From NCBI RefSeq assembly GCF_004367585.1, contig NZ_CP038015.1:3106001-3170000 (forward strand): a stretch of 64,000 nucleotides of DNA, given 5' to 3'. Origin of the DNA: Paenisporosarcina antarctica. GTDB lineage: Bacteria > Bacillota > Bacilli > Bacillales_A > Planococcaceae. The notes under the pieces were generated by a model. The model was not told the origin of the DNA, did no database searches, and saw nothing but the letters and a program-made list of their open reading frames with translations. The translations under genes were made by a program, and so were the position numbers. This document shows, one piece after another, positions 36,578 to 44,798 of the stretch (the first letter of the stretch is position 1; every line of letters begins with the position of its first letter).

Positions 36578-36736
36578 ATGAACCGAAATACTATGGCAAT
36601 GGCAGCACTTGGACTTGGCGCAGCTTTTCTAATGCGTAATAAAGATTCTCGCAATAAACTTAAAGGACAATTAAGCGGACTAACAAAAAATGGTGCAGGC
36701 AAAAGCATGATGGATCCAAACAACATGCCTCTTTAA
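36578..36736 (+). CDS. Small DUF3918-like protein (YrzQ type)
   Basis: A 52-residue protein starting MNRNTMAMAALGLGAAFLMR, a single Ala/Gly/Leu-rich hydrophobic segment followed by a basic stretch (NKDSRNKLKG) and a short tail ending MMDPNNMPL. This is like the DUF3918 (YrzQ) small membrane proteins of Bacillales. GGAGGCG stands 6 to 8 bases before ATG 36578 and a strong terminator follows, which supports it in spite of its size. Function unknown. Confidence 0.75.
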   Translation: MNRNTMAMAALGLGAAFLMRNKDSRNKLKGQLSGLTKNGAGKSMMDPNNMPL

Positions 36737-36772
36737 GTACAACTCACCCAGAAATTTATTTATGGAGATGAT

Positions 36773-36810
36773 AAAAGAGGCAACTCCCAAAGTTGGGTTT
36801 GCCTCTTTCC
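36773..36810 (+). terminator. Terminator of the DUF3918-like gene
   Basis: AAAGAGGCAA pairs with TTGCCTCTTT around an inner CCCA/TGGG stem; a T-rich stretch follows (TCCTGTTTTT). It stands directly before array C. Confidence 0.8.
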
Positions 36811-36841
36811 TGTTTTTAAATATTTACGTGAACTTTTTTGA

Positions 36842-36946
36842 TTTAATCCTGTTCGGAAGTTATTTATTCCGGTTCGCAGTCGCTTTATTCCAGTTCAAGC
36901 TGTGTTTATTCCTGTAAAACTAGAGTTTAATCCTGTTCGCCCATAT
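36842..36946. repeat. 21-bp spaced intergenic array C (core TTTATTCCTGTTC)
   Basis: Five units start at 36842, 36863, 36884, 36905 and 36926, each spacing exactly 21 bp. All five share TTTA, then A or T, then TCC, one variable base and GT; TC follows in four of five. The last eight or so bases of each unit are unrelated. It lies between two convergent small genes, right after the terminator of the left one. Confidence 0.75.
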
Positions 36947-36981
36947 ATTAACAGAAATTTACCTAGAAGTGAAATGATTTC

Positions 36982-37158
36982 TTAGTTCTGATATTTATCA
37001 TGGTCTTTCTTGTCTTTCTTTTTGATGCCTTTTACTCCTTCGAGTCCTAATGCTTTATCTGCTTCGTTAAATTCTTCGTTGTATAATACTTCTTGTGCAT
37101 CGGTCAACCCATTATTCTCTTCAGACATTTGTTGATGTGGCGGTTTTCTTTCACTCAT
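36982..37158 (-). CDS. Small charged hypothetical protein
   Basis: A 58-residue hydrophilic protein starting MSERKPPHQQMSEENNGLTD and ending in a lysine-rich tail (GIKKKDKKDHDKYQN). GAGGAG lies 9 bases before ATG 37158. I do not recognise the family. It resembles other short acidic/basic proteins of spore-forming Bacillales, but no motif supports a role. Confidence 0.6.
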   Translation of the reverse strand: MSERKPPHQQMSEENNGLTDAQEVLYNEEFNEADKALGLEGVKGIKKKDKKDHDKYQN

Positions 37159-37308
37159 TTTAGAATTCTCCTCTCATGATTTACTAATGAATATAACTAA
37201 GCATTCCCTTGTCATTAACACTTTACTCTAAAAGAAATAACACTTTTATTTCCAACAAAAGTTCACCATTTTAAAATTGAGTATAGAATTTTTTAAGTCG
37301 TATTCCGC

Positions 37309-38502
37309 TCACTTTCGTTCGAGACGCAATAACAGAGCCGTTAAAAGAACTGCACCAATAACCATGATGCCTCCAACCCAAGGTGTATGAACTAATCCAA
37401 TTGAATTAATAACCATTCCTCCAATAATCGATCCCATTGCAATTCCAATATTAAATGCTGCAATGTTTAATGCAGAGGCTACATCAACTGCGCTAGGAAC
37501 ATATTTTTCTGCAAGTTGAACGACATTAAGTTGGAGACCTGGGACATTCATAAACGCCACTAGACCCATTAAGATAACGGCAATTAACCCAGCAACTTTA
37601 AAGGGAATCATAAACGTCATAACAATCAAAATGACTGCATGCAGGATGAACATCCAAAATAGTGCTCTCGCTGGATTATGATTAGCAAGACGACCACCGA
37701 CAGCATTTCCAATTGCTACGGCAATTCCATAAACAAGGAGGACCATGCTAATTAATTTTGCGTCTAGTTTAATTAGGTCTTCAAGAATTGGCGTTAAGTA
37801 AGTAAATGCAACAAATGTTCCGCCGTAGCCGAGTGCAGTAATTGCAAATCCCAGTAAGAGTCTTCCATTAGTCACTAGTCGGAAAATGTCACTAAATTTA
37901 GCAGGTGGAGATTGTTGTAAGTTTTTAGGAATTAATAAAGTGATCGCTGCTATTGCTACAATACCAAGCAGTGCAACAGCCCAGAACGTTGCACGCCATC
38001 CAAATGCTTGTCCTATGAAAGTACCTAATGGAACACCAGTAACTGTTGCAACAGTTAACCCTGTAAACATTAAAGCAATGGCACTCGCTTTTTTATGAGC
38101 AGGCACTAATTGCACAGCAATTGTAGCGCCAATGGCAAAGAATACACCATGTGAGAATGCGGTAATAAACCGAGCGATCATTAACAACTCAAACGAAGTG
38201 GACATAGCTGCAACTATATTTCCTACAATAAATACAGCCATCAAAACGATTAACAGTGTCTTTCTAGTCATTCTATTGGTAAGTGCCGTTAATATGGGTG
38301 CACCCACAGCAACACCTATTGCATATCCAGAAATCAATAAACCCGCTAATGTAATGCCAATATCAAAGTCCTGTGCAATCGTAGCTAATAAACCTATTGG
38401 AACAAATTCGGTTGTTCCAATTCCAAAGGCACTAATTGCGAGAGCCCATAAAGCTAATCTTCCTCTTTTCGCTGAGTCATCAGCTGTATGTGAATGATTC
38501 AT
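37309..38502 (-). CDS. MFS transporter, AraJ/YdhP-like (DHA1) efflux type
   Basis: A 397-residue major facilitator with 12 predicted helices. The start ALAISAFGIGTTEFVPIGLL is typical of the AraJ/YdhP/YbcL branch; the loop between helices 2 and 3 has NRMTRKTLLI, and helix 5 has the exporter motif TGVPLGTFIG. It likely exports a small molecule by proton exchange. AGGAGG precedes ATG 38502. It is divergent from the HxlR regulator at 38785, and candidate operators lie between them. Confidence 0.88.
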   Translation of the reverse strand: MNHSHTADDSAKRGRLALWALAISAFGIGTTEFVPIGLLATIAQDFDIGITLAGLLISGYAIGVAVGAPILTALTNRMTRKTLLIVLMAVFIVGNIVAAMSTSFELLMIARFITAFSHGVFFAIGATIAVQLVPAHKKASAIALMFTGLTVATVTGVPLGTFIGQAFGWRATFWAVALLGIVAIAAITLLIPKNLQQSPPAKFSDIFRLVTNGRLLLGFAITALGYGGTFVAFTYLTPILEDLIKLDAKLISMVLLVYGIAVAIGNAVGGRLANHNPARALFWMFILHAVILIVMTFMIPFKVAGLIAVILMGLVAFMNVPGLQLNVVQLAEKYVPSAVDVASALNIAAFNIGIAMGSIIGGMVINSIGLVHTPWVGGIMVIGAVLLTALLLRLERK

Positions 38503-38610
38503 TTATAATTCCTCCTCAGTTTTCCCTTTAAATAGTGTTCAAGAAATTCGGCAATTACTTTCGAGTATTCCTTGCAAATCTTATTATGCTCTCGACACCA
38601 AATAATGAAC

Positions 38611-38650
38611 AGTACGTACTTTAAAGTAATGTAGGCACTTTTTAGTACCT
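38611..38650. promoter_or_regulatory. Candidate operators of the HxlR-type regulator
   Basis: Between the divergent genes lie three palindromes close together: AGTACGTACT (38611-38620), TACTTTAAAGTA (38617-38628) and AGGCAC-TTTTTA-GTACCT (38633-38650, one mismatch). AGGCACT recurs near 38725. HxlR proteins bind such sites as dimers. Confidence 0.4.
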
Positions 38651-38784
38651 ATATCTATTTAAAAGAGGCAGATGTAAAGTGGTGTATGTTAACATACATT
38701 TAATTCGTTTTCCCGATATGTACAGGCACTAAAGATAGATAGAACCTTTTTCGCACTCATTGTAGTAAGAGAGGAGGAAACATT

Positions 38785-39120
38785 ATGGCATACAATATTC
38801 CAGTAGAAGCAACACTAGATGTAATTGGCGGCAAATGGAAAGTGGTCATCATGTGTCATTTGATTAAAGAAGAAAGACGCACAAGTGAATTAAAAAAAAT
38901 TATGCCGACTATTACACAGAAAATGCTTACCCAGCAGTTACGCGAACTCGAGCAAGATGGTGTTGTAAACCGTAAGATATTTGATCAAGTTCCACCGAAA
39001 GTCATTTATTCCTTGACTAAATATGGTTGGTCATTACGTCCGATTTTGGATGCCATGTGTGCTTGGGGAGAACATCATATTGAGACAGTTGAAGACGTAG
39101 AAAAGAACCGAGAAGTCTAA
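38785..39120 (+). CDS. HxlR-family winged-helix regulator
   Basis: A 111-residue regulator: EATLDVIGGKWKVVIMCHLI and RTSELKKIMPTITQKMLTQQLRELEQDG form the HxlR winged helix, and VIYSLTKYGWSLRPILDAMCAWGEHH completes it. Many members have a Cys just before the first helix; here the position has Val, so thiol sensing like HypR is less likely. GAGAGGAGG precedes ATG 38785. It is divergent from the MFS exporter and probably controls it. Confidence 0.88.
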   Translation: MAYNIPVEATLDVIGGKWKVVIMCHLIKEERRTSELKKIMPTITQKMLTQQLRELEQDGVVNRKIFDQVPPKVIYSLTKYGWSLRPILDAMCAWGEHHIETVEDVEKNREV

Positions 39121-39140
39121 TTCAGACTCTTCGGTTCTTT
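39102..39140 (+). terminator. Terminator of the HxlR-type gene
   Basis: AAAGAACCGAGAAGTCT pairs with AGACTCTTCGGTTCTTT with one mismatch; the left arm overlaps the stop codon. Confidence 0.75.
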
Positions 39141-39154
39141 AAGTTGACTAACTA

Positions 39155-39530
39155 TTAAATTACTCTTTGTGCCCACATGAATTTTTGTTGCGCCCATGGT
39201 CCCCAAACAGAAAAGATTTGTATACTTTTTGCAGTATTCAAATTGCTAATCCACTTGCCATTTCCCATATAAATACATACATGTGATATGGTCGTACCGT
39301 TGTTAGCAAAAAACATGAGATCTCCTTTTTTCATGTCATTAAATTTTATAGGCGTTCCTGTGTGCGCCTGCTCACCGCTTGTTCTTGGTAACTGAATGCC
39401 AAATTTCGCTTAAATATGCTTCGTCCAGCTGCTACAATCTGCCTTATACGGTGCAAGTTTAATGTCCGCTCCATACACATAAGCAGATAAGAATACCCGG
39501 TATTTCAAAACATATTTGTGTAGTATATTT
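39155..39530 (-). pseudogene. Broken NlpC/P60 cell-wall hydrolase
   Basis: The minus strand encodes SAYVYGADIKLAPYKADCSS, where DCS is the catalytic Cys site of NlpC/P60 peptidases. A TAA interrupts right after WTKHI, then the frame continues AKFGIQLPRTSGEQA, MKKGDLMFFANNGTTISHVC (catalytic His) and IYMGNGKWIS to a stop at 39157-39155. There is no start codon or signal peptide; the frame opens after another stop. So the 5' part is lost and the rest has an in-frame stop. The intact enzyme would cut peptidoglycan stem peptides. Confidence 0.85.
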
Positions 39531-39713
39531 TTTGATATGTACGATTAAAAATCTTATTCTACTCTCTTCTTTTTCGGCAGCACTTAAAATTCAATATTCT
39601 ATGTATTGATCAATATGATTAAAAGTATAACATGGAAATTTTATAGTATTTTTGTTAATTATTCCCTATCAATCTCTAGTATATTAACGATAGCTATCAC
39701 AGTGCTAACCAAT

Positions 39714-39749
39714 ACAAAAAAATTCAGCAGAATAAAACACTGCTGAATC
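39714..39749 (-). terminator. Terminator of the DAO-type oxidase gene
   Basis: ATTCAGCAG pairs with CTGCTGAAT and is followed by T7 on the minus strand; 27 bases past the stop. Confidence 0.85.
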
Positions 39750-39775
39750 CCTATTTCTATTTTGTGCTCTACTTT

Positions 39776-40897
39776 TTAGAATTGCGAGATGGCAGCTCCC
39801 ACGTCGTAAAGTGACAAATCAATTGCAATGGCTTCACCAAGTGCGAACTTCGCTAGTTGAGTACCGAGAAACGGTCCCACTGTTAAACCTGAAGCTCCAA
39901 GTCCGTTTGCGAGGAGAAGTCCTTTGTATCCTGGCACCTCACCAATAATTGGTAGAAAATTGGGTGTGAATGGGCGAAAACCAACTCGCGTTTCAACAAA
40001 CGTACTATCAGTTAAACCTGGTGCAACGGATAATGCTTTGTCTAAAACTTCATGTAGTCCACCTGCAGTGACACGTAAATCGAAATTTTTATTATCTTCA
40101 TGTGTTGCACCAATGACTACTTGGCCATTATCAAAAGTAAGTATGTATTGATCATTTGGTGGCATTACTACCGGCCAATCACCCGTTTTCACATCTTCCA
40201 ATCGAAGATGAACAATTTGTGCTTTTTGAGCAGTCAGTTGTATGTTTAGACCCAGTGGGGTTAACAGCTCATCCGCCCATGCTCCTGCCGTAACAATTAC
40301 ACAATCTGCAGCGTAACTCTCTTGATTGACACGAACTCCTGTTACAGTTTTATTGCTATGTTCAATTTCAGCTGATCCATAAACGAATGTAGCACCGTGC
40401 TTTTTTGCTGCATTAACTAGGGCTTGTCGAAGGGCTCTGCCATTTACCCTAGCAGCTCCACTAACATAGACTGAAGCGTATTTCTCTGATATCGGCGGAA
40501 ATAATATAGAGGTTTCATCAGGTGTGATTTGACGCACGTAACCGATTTGAGGAGCATCTTGCCGCCTTGAAATGGCACGTTCTTCCATTTTAAGGAGTTT
40601 TCCTTTATCTGAATGGAGATTAATGCCCCCTACTTCCTTATACCCCGTATTCGTCTCTCCATCTTCTTCAAGTTGTCGAATCAGTGTTTCATAATAGGCG
40701 GCCCCACTTTTCGCAAGAGAATACCATGCTTGATTGCGCCTTTGAGAGAGCCATGGACAAATGATTCCTGCAGCTGCATCAGTTGCCTGTCCTACGTCTT
40801 GCCTGTCCACAACTAGAACGTTCGCTCCAGTTTTCGCTAAATAATATGCTGTTGATGCCCCTAGAATTCCAGCACCTATGACGATATATTGTTTCAT
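39776..40897 (-). CDS. FAD-dependent DAO-family amino acid oxidase/dehydrogenase
   Basis: A 373-residue flavoprotein. The FAD Rossmann motif is IVIGAGILGASTAYYLAKTG at the N terminus, AAAGIICPW follows, and the C-terminal FAD contact is ANGLGASGLTVGPFLG. VGFRPFTPNFLPIIG is typical of the DadA/glycine oxidase group. It should oxidise an amine or D-amino acid; which one cannot be said. ATG 40897 (MKQYIVIG) has AAAAGGTG upstream. It stands alone. Confidence 0.87.
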   Translation of the reverse strand: MKQYIVIGAGILGASTAYYLAKTGANVLVVDRQDVGQATDAAAGIICPWLSQRRNQAWYSLAKSGAAYYETLIRQLEEDGETNTGYKEVGGINLHSDKGKLLKMEERAISRRQDAPQIGYVRQITPDETSILFPPISEKYASVYVSGAARVNGRALRQALVNAAKKHGATFVYGSAEIEHSNKTVTGVRVNQESYAADCVIVTAGAWADELLTPLGLNIQLTAQKAQIVHLRLEDVKTGDWPVVMPPNDQYILTFDNGQVVIGATHEDNKNFDLRVTAGGLHEVLDKALSVAPGLTDSTFVETRVGFRPFTPNFLPIIGEVPGYKGLLLANGLGASGLTVGPFLGTQLAKFALGEAIAIDLSLYDVGAAISQF

Positions 40898-41181
40898 GTA
40901 TGCACCTTTTTTCAATTATATTTCCTACACCTATTCTACACATAACCATGCAGAGACTCAAAATGATGGTGATACATTCATGCACTCGAAGAAATACTTA
41001 AGGACAGCCATTGATTTAATATAGTATAAAGGGGTTCTTACATTCTTATGGAAAATTCTTTCCTTAGTGAATCCCATCTCTTCAATATCAGTTCAGAGGT
41101 GATTTATTAAGTGAATGAGGTAATCTAGAATAGTAGTAATAGTAGTTTCATATAATTATTTTCAAAAATGACCCTAAGAAA

Positions 41182-41370
41182 TCATCCTGCCCGTTTAAAC
41201 GAAAATATACCTTGGTACTTATTTAACAATTTATCCAGCTCTTGACTACACGCTACGACAAGAGTATGTGTATAACCTAATTCTTTTGCTTTGTTATACA
41301 TGTCTTTCTTTTTTAGATTTATTTGTTTGAGTAGTAAATATTGTTTATAAACCGTTCTTGTTCGTGTCAT
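41182..41370 (-). CDS. Spo0E-like aspartyl-phosphate phosphatase
   Basis: A 62-residue protein with the Spo0E signature: a first helix (KQINLKKKDMYNKAKELGY), then ACSQELDKLLNKYQ, whose SQELD core is the phosphatase motif acting on phospho-Spo0A. Such proteins delay sporulation by removing phosphate from Spo0A. ATG 41370 follows GGGAGG. Its presence suggests a sporulating host. Confidence 0.82.
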   Translation of the reverse strand: MTRTRTVYKQYLLLKQINLKKKDMYNKAKELGYTHTLVVACSQELDKLLNKYQGIFSFKRAG

Positions 41371-41585
41371 TTTATAACCTCCCATTGATTTGGCAGCTTC
41401 TAGAGATGAAACAATATTTACATCAATAAAAATCCATATAAATAATAAAACTTCCTGATATTAATAAAATACTTATTTAAGTACTACCTGTTTAACCAAG
41501 AATTTAACCCATTAAACGTACTAAAAAAATTTTTATCAATAATTTATTTATTTTTTCCACATATTTCAAATAGGAGGATTAAAAA

Positions 41586-42644
41586 ATGAAACAGACATGG
41601 ATGATTTACGGTGCAAATGGATATACCGGGGCACTAATTGCACGAACGGCCGTTGAACGTGGTTTGAAACCGATTTTAGCAGGACGTAATTCGGGAGAAA
41701 TCCAATCTCTAGCAACTGAACTGAACCTCGAAGGTCGTGTGTTTTCATTGGAAAAGTCAACACAGATTGAGTCAGGCCTTATAGGAGTTGACTTGGTGCT
41801 TCATTGCGCGGGTCCATTTTCAATCACTAGCGCTCCAATGATCGAAGCTTGTCTGACAGTTGGTGCCCATTATTTTGATATTACTGGAGAAATCGGTGTA
41901 TTTGAACATGCACATGAGCAGGATAAACGAGCTGTCGAAGCCGGTATCGTTATTTGTTCAGGAGTTGGTTTTGATGTAATACCGACAGATTGTGTTGCGC
42001 TTAAATTAAAGGAATTACTGCCAAATGCCACACATCTTTCTCTTGGATTCGAATCCGATTCAGGCATTTCACCAGGTACATTTAAAACTATGATACAAGG
42101 TCTTTCATCCGCTAGTTCAGAGCGTCTGGAAGGCATAATTACCGAATTCCCTCTTGGCAAAAAGCATCGAACCATCAACTTTGGAAGAGGACCTAAAACG
42201 GCAATGGCAATTCCATGGGGAGATGTTTCGACTGCTTTTTATACGACTGGAATTCCAAATATTAGTACATGGATTCCGATGCCAGCTTATAAAATAATCG
42301 GGGCTCGTTCCCTGAAATGGATGCGACCAATTTTATCTAATTCATTTGTACAAGCAATTTTACGAGAATGGGTGGACCGCTCAATTAGTGGACCTGATGA
42401 AAAGGTTCGACAAAATTCTCGAGCTTATATTTGGGGGGAGGCAATAAATGCGACTGGCGAATCTCAGACGGTGCGTATTGAAACGGCGAATGTATATAGT
42501 TTGACTGTTTTTGGAGCGCTCGCTGTTGTAAGTCGTGTACTTAATACGGACATAGCAGGAGGTAGTTACACGCCAGCTAGTTTGTTTGGTGCTGAATTAA
42601 TTGAAGAATTGCCTGGATCAGGGACGTTTCAGTTTTTTTTGTAA
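41586..42644 (+). CDS. Saccharopine dehydrogenase-like NAD(P)-binding protein
   Basis: A 352-residue protein with an N-terminal Rossmann fold (MIYGANGYTGALIARTAVER), LVLHCAGPFSITSAPMIEAC and the conserved HYFDITGEIGVFEHAHEQDK, typical of the saccharopine dehydrogenase-like/trans-enoyl reductase family. The C-terminal half is less conserved. Substrate unknown; not likely true saccharopine dehydrogenase given the organism group. AGGAGG stands before ATG 41586. Monocistronic; hairpins within the next 300 bases belong to a repeat and an IS. Confidence 0.82.
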   Translation: MKQTWMIYGANGYTGALIARTAVERGLKPILAGRNSGEIQSLATELNLEGRVFSLEKSTQIESGLIGVDLVLHCAGPFSITSAPMIEACLTVGAHYFDITGEIGVFEHAHEQDKRAVEAGIVICSGVGFDVIPTDCVALKLKELLPNATHLSLGFESDSGISPGTFKTMIQGLSSASSERLEGIITEFPLGKKHRTINFGRGPKTAMAIPWGDVSTAFYTTGIPNISTWIPMPAYKIIGARSLKWMRPILSNSFVQAILREWVDRSISGPDEKVRQNSRAYIWGEAINATGESQTVRIETANVYSLTVFGALAVVSRVLNTDIAGGSYTPASLFGAELIEELPGSGTFQFFL

Positions 42645-42720
42645 AACGAATAAAAACAGGACGAGATAGACTCTCAGCCTGTTAATATCTATGAAACTAT
42701 AAAAAGACTGATACACGCTG

Positions 42721-42907
42721 ATTTCCGTTTTGAGCGGACGCGTTCCGTGGGGCGTGCGGTGAGCCTCCTCGTCGCTAAAACAATCAATGCTCCTGCGGTT
42801 ACTCGTCGCAAAGATATTGGACGAATGACAGTTCGCCCAATATCTTTCCAGCTGAAGACCCCACAGTGGTTTTAGCGACGAGGAGGCTGAAGCCGTGCCC
42901 GCGGAAA
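42721..42907. repeat. Palindromic intergenic repeat, left part (split copy)
   Basis: Outer arms GCCTCCTCGTCGCTAAAAC (42763) and GTTTTAGCGACGAGGAGGC (42869) pair perfectly. Inside is a hairpin AAGATATTGGACGAA/TTCGCCCAATATCTT. The stretch TGCTCCTGCGG to CTTTCCAG (42788-42850) recurs almost unchanged at 47217-47280. It ends CCCGCGGAAA, and the sequence that should follow (GCGTCCG..CTG, as in the copy at 47217) is found only at 44591, past the IS110 element. Confidence 0.85.
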
Positions 42908-42920
42908 CATACTAACATTA

Positions 42921-42961
42921 GTAGCACAGACCAAGGCCATGGTTTGTGCTACTATTTTTTT
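42921..42961 (+). terminator. Terminator hairpin at the left end of the IS110 element
   Basis: GTAGCACAGACCA pairs with TGGTTTGTGCTAC (one G-T) and is followed by TATTTTTTT. It may end reading from the 41586 gene or shield the IS from outside transcription. Confidence 0.75.
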
Positions 42962-42965
42962 GTAG

Positions 42966-43084
42966 AAGTGAAGGGAAGTCGAGCGGACGCTGGGATCTGA
43001 GAATCCGAATCAGGAAACCGACTCACTTCACACCCTTATAAGAATCAGTTTAGTATGTTGGGTCCTCGAGACCGTGTATAAGAA
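42966..43084 (+). ncRNA. Candidate IS110 bridge RNA region
   Basis: The leader of the transposase gene can fold into two stem-loops. The first is closed by GTGAAG (42968) with CTTCAC (43026), extended by GTCG/CGAC, with GGAT/ATCC inside. The second is closed by CTTATA (43035) with TATAAG (43077) and holds GGGTC-CTCGA-GACC. IS110-group elements make a bridge RNA from this place, with two loops for target and donor DNA. The RNA role is inference from family and position. Confidence 0.45.
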
Positions 43085-43142
43085 AGTGGAATCAATAAGG
43101 CACTGTGATGGACTTCTATGAAGAATGAACAGGAGGAGAAGT

Positions 43143-44387
43143 ATGAAACACGTCATCGCTTTTGATGTCAGTATGGGAAAAAGCACTATGGTCCTCTACG
43201 ATCACAATCAACACTGCAGGTATGAAGGGGAATTGGAACATACTCTTACCGGTTTCCAATCGCTAAAAGAACGCATTGATTCTTTAACGGAACAGGATGG
43301 TCAGGTTCCAGAAATTGTTTTCGAAGCTACAGGTGTCTATTCGCAAGGTCTTGAGAAGTTTCTTCAGGAACACCAGTATCCTTACAGCCGGCTCAATCCA
43401 TTAGAGGCTAAACTCCAAACCGCCTCCATGCGCAGGCAGAAAACGGATATCGGTGATGCCCATGAACTGGCCAGGTCGCATTTTAGGATTGATCGTCCAG
43501 AAACCTACATTCAAGAAGACTACTATGAACAGATGCGTGCGTTGGGACGCTACTATGAGGATATTGAAAAAGAACTCGGTCAACATTCTAATCGGTTGCA
43601 CGCTTTCCTACAGTTGAGCTTTCCAACGCTCGAAAAAGTGTTTTCGAAGAGTTCCATTTTGTTCTTAAATATCGTGAAGCTCTTCCCGCACCCGGCCTAT
43701 TTAGGAGGACTGTCAAATGAGGAGTTATGCGATCAAATCAAACGTGCAACACGCAAAAACTTATCTGCCAAACAAGCGGAAGAGAAAGCAACTTTACTTC
43801 TCATGGCTGTTAAAAATTCCTACTCGGCTATTGGACCGAAAGATGTGCGATGTCAACATTTGAAGCAATATGCCAAACGCATTCAGGAACTACGGGTTCA
43901 AAAAAAGGAAATCATCAAACAGATGGTCGACCTTTCCAAAGATCGAGTGGAATTTCAAGTGCTCAAATCCTTTCCAGGAATCGGTGAAAACACCGCCGTT
44001 CAAATCCTTGGCGAGTTAGGTGACATCCGTCGTTTTCAAAATTCGAAACAAATCAATGCGTACGCAGGAATCGATATCCAACGGTATCAATCAGGCAAAC
44101 TCCAACATCAGGATAAAATCAATAAAAGAGGAAACAGAAGACTGCGCAAAATCCTGTTCCAAATGGTCAGGTCTATGATCTCCTTGCGGGCAAAGACCCA
44201 AAATACGATTGTGGATTATTACGACAAATTAAAAAAGCAACCCAATGGAAAGCTCCATAAGGTTGCGATGATTGCCTGTATGAATAAGTTCTTGAAAGTT
44301 GCATTTCACCTTATCCAAAATGGCATCCTGTACCGGTACGAATCAGCAGTGTTTCGTAACACGATTCCTCTAACTATAGCACAATAG
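43143..44387 (+). CDS. IS110-family transposase (DEDD type)
   Basis: A 414-residue transposase: RuvC-like N-terminal DEDD domain with Asp in IAFDVSMGKST, Glu in IVFEATGVYS, and Asp residues in KTDIGDAHELAR; a helical linker; and a C-terminal Transposase_20 domain with LKSFPGIGENTAVQILGELG and INAYAGIDIQRYQSG. Length is normal, and no stop or frameshift is seen, so it may be active. ATG 43143 has AGGAGGAG upstream; ATG 43125 lies before that site. Enzymes of this family act as bridge-RNA-guided recombinases. Confidence 0.92.
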   Translation: MKHVIAFDVSMGKSTMVLYDHNQHCRYEGELEHTLTGFQSLKERIDSLTEQDGQVPEIVFEATGVYSQGLEKFLQEHQYPYSRLNPLEAKLQTASMRRQKTDIGDAHELARSHFRIDRPETYIQEDYYEQMRALGRYYEDIEKELGQHSNRLHAFLQLSFPTLEKVFSKSSILFLNIVKLFPHPAYLGGLSNEELCDQIKRATRKNLSAKQAEEKATLLLMAVKNSYSAIGPKDVRCQHLKQYAKRIQELRVQKKEIIKQMVDLSKDRVEFQVLKSFPGIGENTAVQILGELGDIRRFQNSKQINAYAGIDIQRYQSGKLQHQDKINKRGNRRLRKILFQMVRSMISLRAKTQNTIVDYYDKLKKQPNGKLHKVAMIACMNKFLKVAFHLIQNGILYRYESAVFRNTIPLTIAQ

Positions 44388-44587
44388 CCCCTGCGAAAAA
44401 AACAGAAATCGTGAGGTTTATTTACTATGCTTATTTTTTCGGTTCCGTGTGTTAAATCATGATTTCTGAGGGTATAGTGAAGCCAAATATCTTTTAACAA
44501 GCGACGGAACAGAAGTCAACCGCTTACTATTTCATTTTCACTATTTTTTTCTGAAAAAGAAATGGGAAAACTCTTGACTAGTGGTAA

Positions 44588-44712
44588 GAAAGCGTCCATC
44601 TGTTTCTGTTTCTGCATCGCTTTGCTAGCTTCGAAACTTGAAAGTGAGCAACATCGCTACGCTAGCTTCGAAACATGAAAGTGCGCTGGAACGGAAAGCA
44701 ACGGGATACTTG
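44588..44712. repeat. Palindromic intergenic repeat, right part (split copy)
   Basis: GAAAGCGTCC at 44588 continues the repeat broken by the IS110 element. The unit CATCGCT..GCTAGCTTCGAAAC(T/A)TGAAAGTG occurs twice in tandem here (from 44615 and 44650), once at 47370. The region 44388-44587 before it is the right end of the IS and holds no gene. Confidence 0.8.
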
Positions 44713-44723
44713 AAAAACTATAT

Positions 44724-44770
44724 AAAAAAGGCTGTCCAGAAAATCAGTTTTACTGTTTTCTGGACAGTCC
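44724..44770 (-). terminator. Terminator of the LLM oxidoreductase gene
   Basis: GACTGTCCAGAAAA pairs with TTTTCTGGACAGCC, followed by TTTTTTA on the minus strand; 29 bases past the stop. Confidence 0.88.
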
Positions 44771-44798
44771 CACGACAAAGAAACGTTTCATTTTCTTT

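Larger units (their letters stand above)
42908..44591 (+). mobile_element. IS110-family insertion sequence inside a palindromic repeat
   Basis: One transposase gene (43143-44387) with about 230 bases before it and 200 after. The ends are inferred by comparing with the intact repeat at 47217-47416: CCCGCGGAAA is followed there directly by GCGTCCGCCTG, while here about 1.68 kb lies between. A few bases (GAAA) are present on both sides, so each end is uncertain by about 4 bases. No terminal inverted repeats are seen, as is normal for IS110. Confidence 0.75.
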
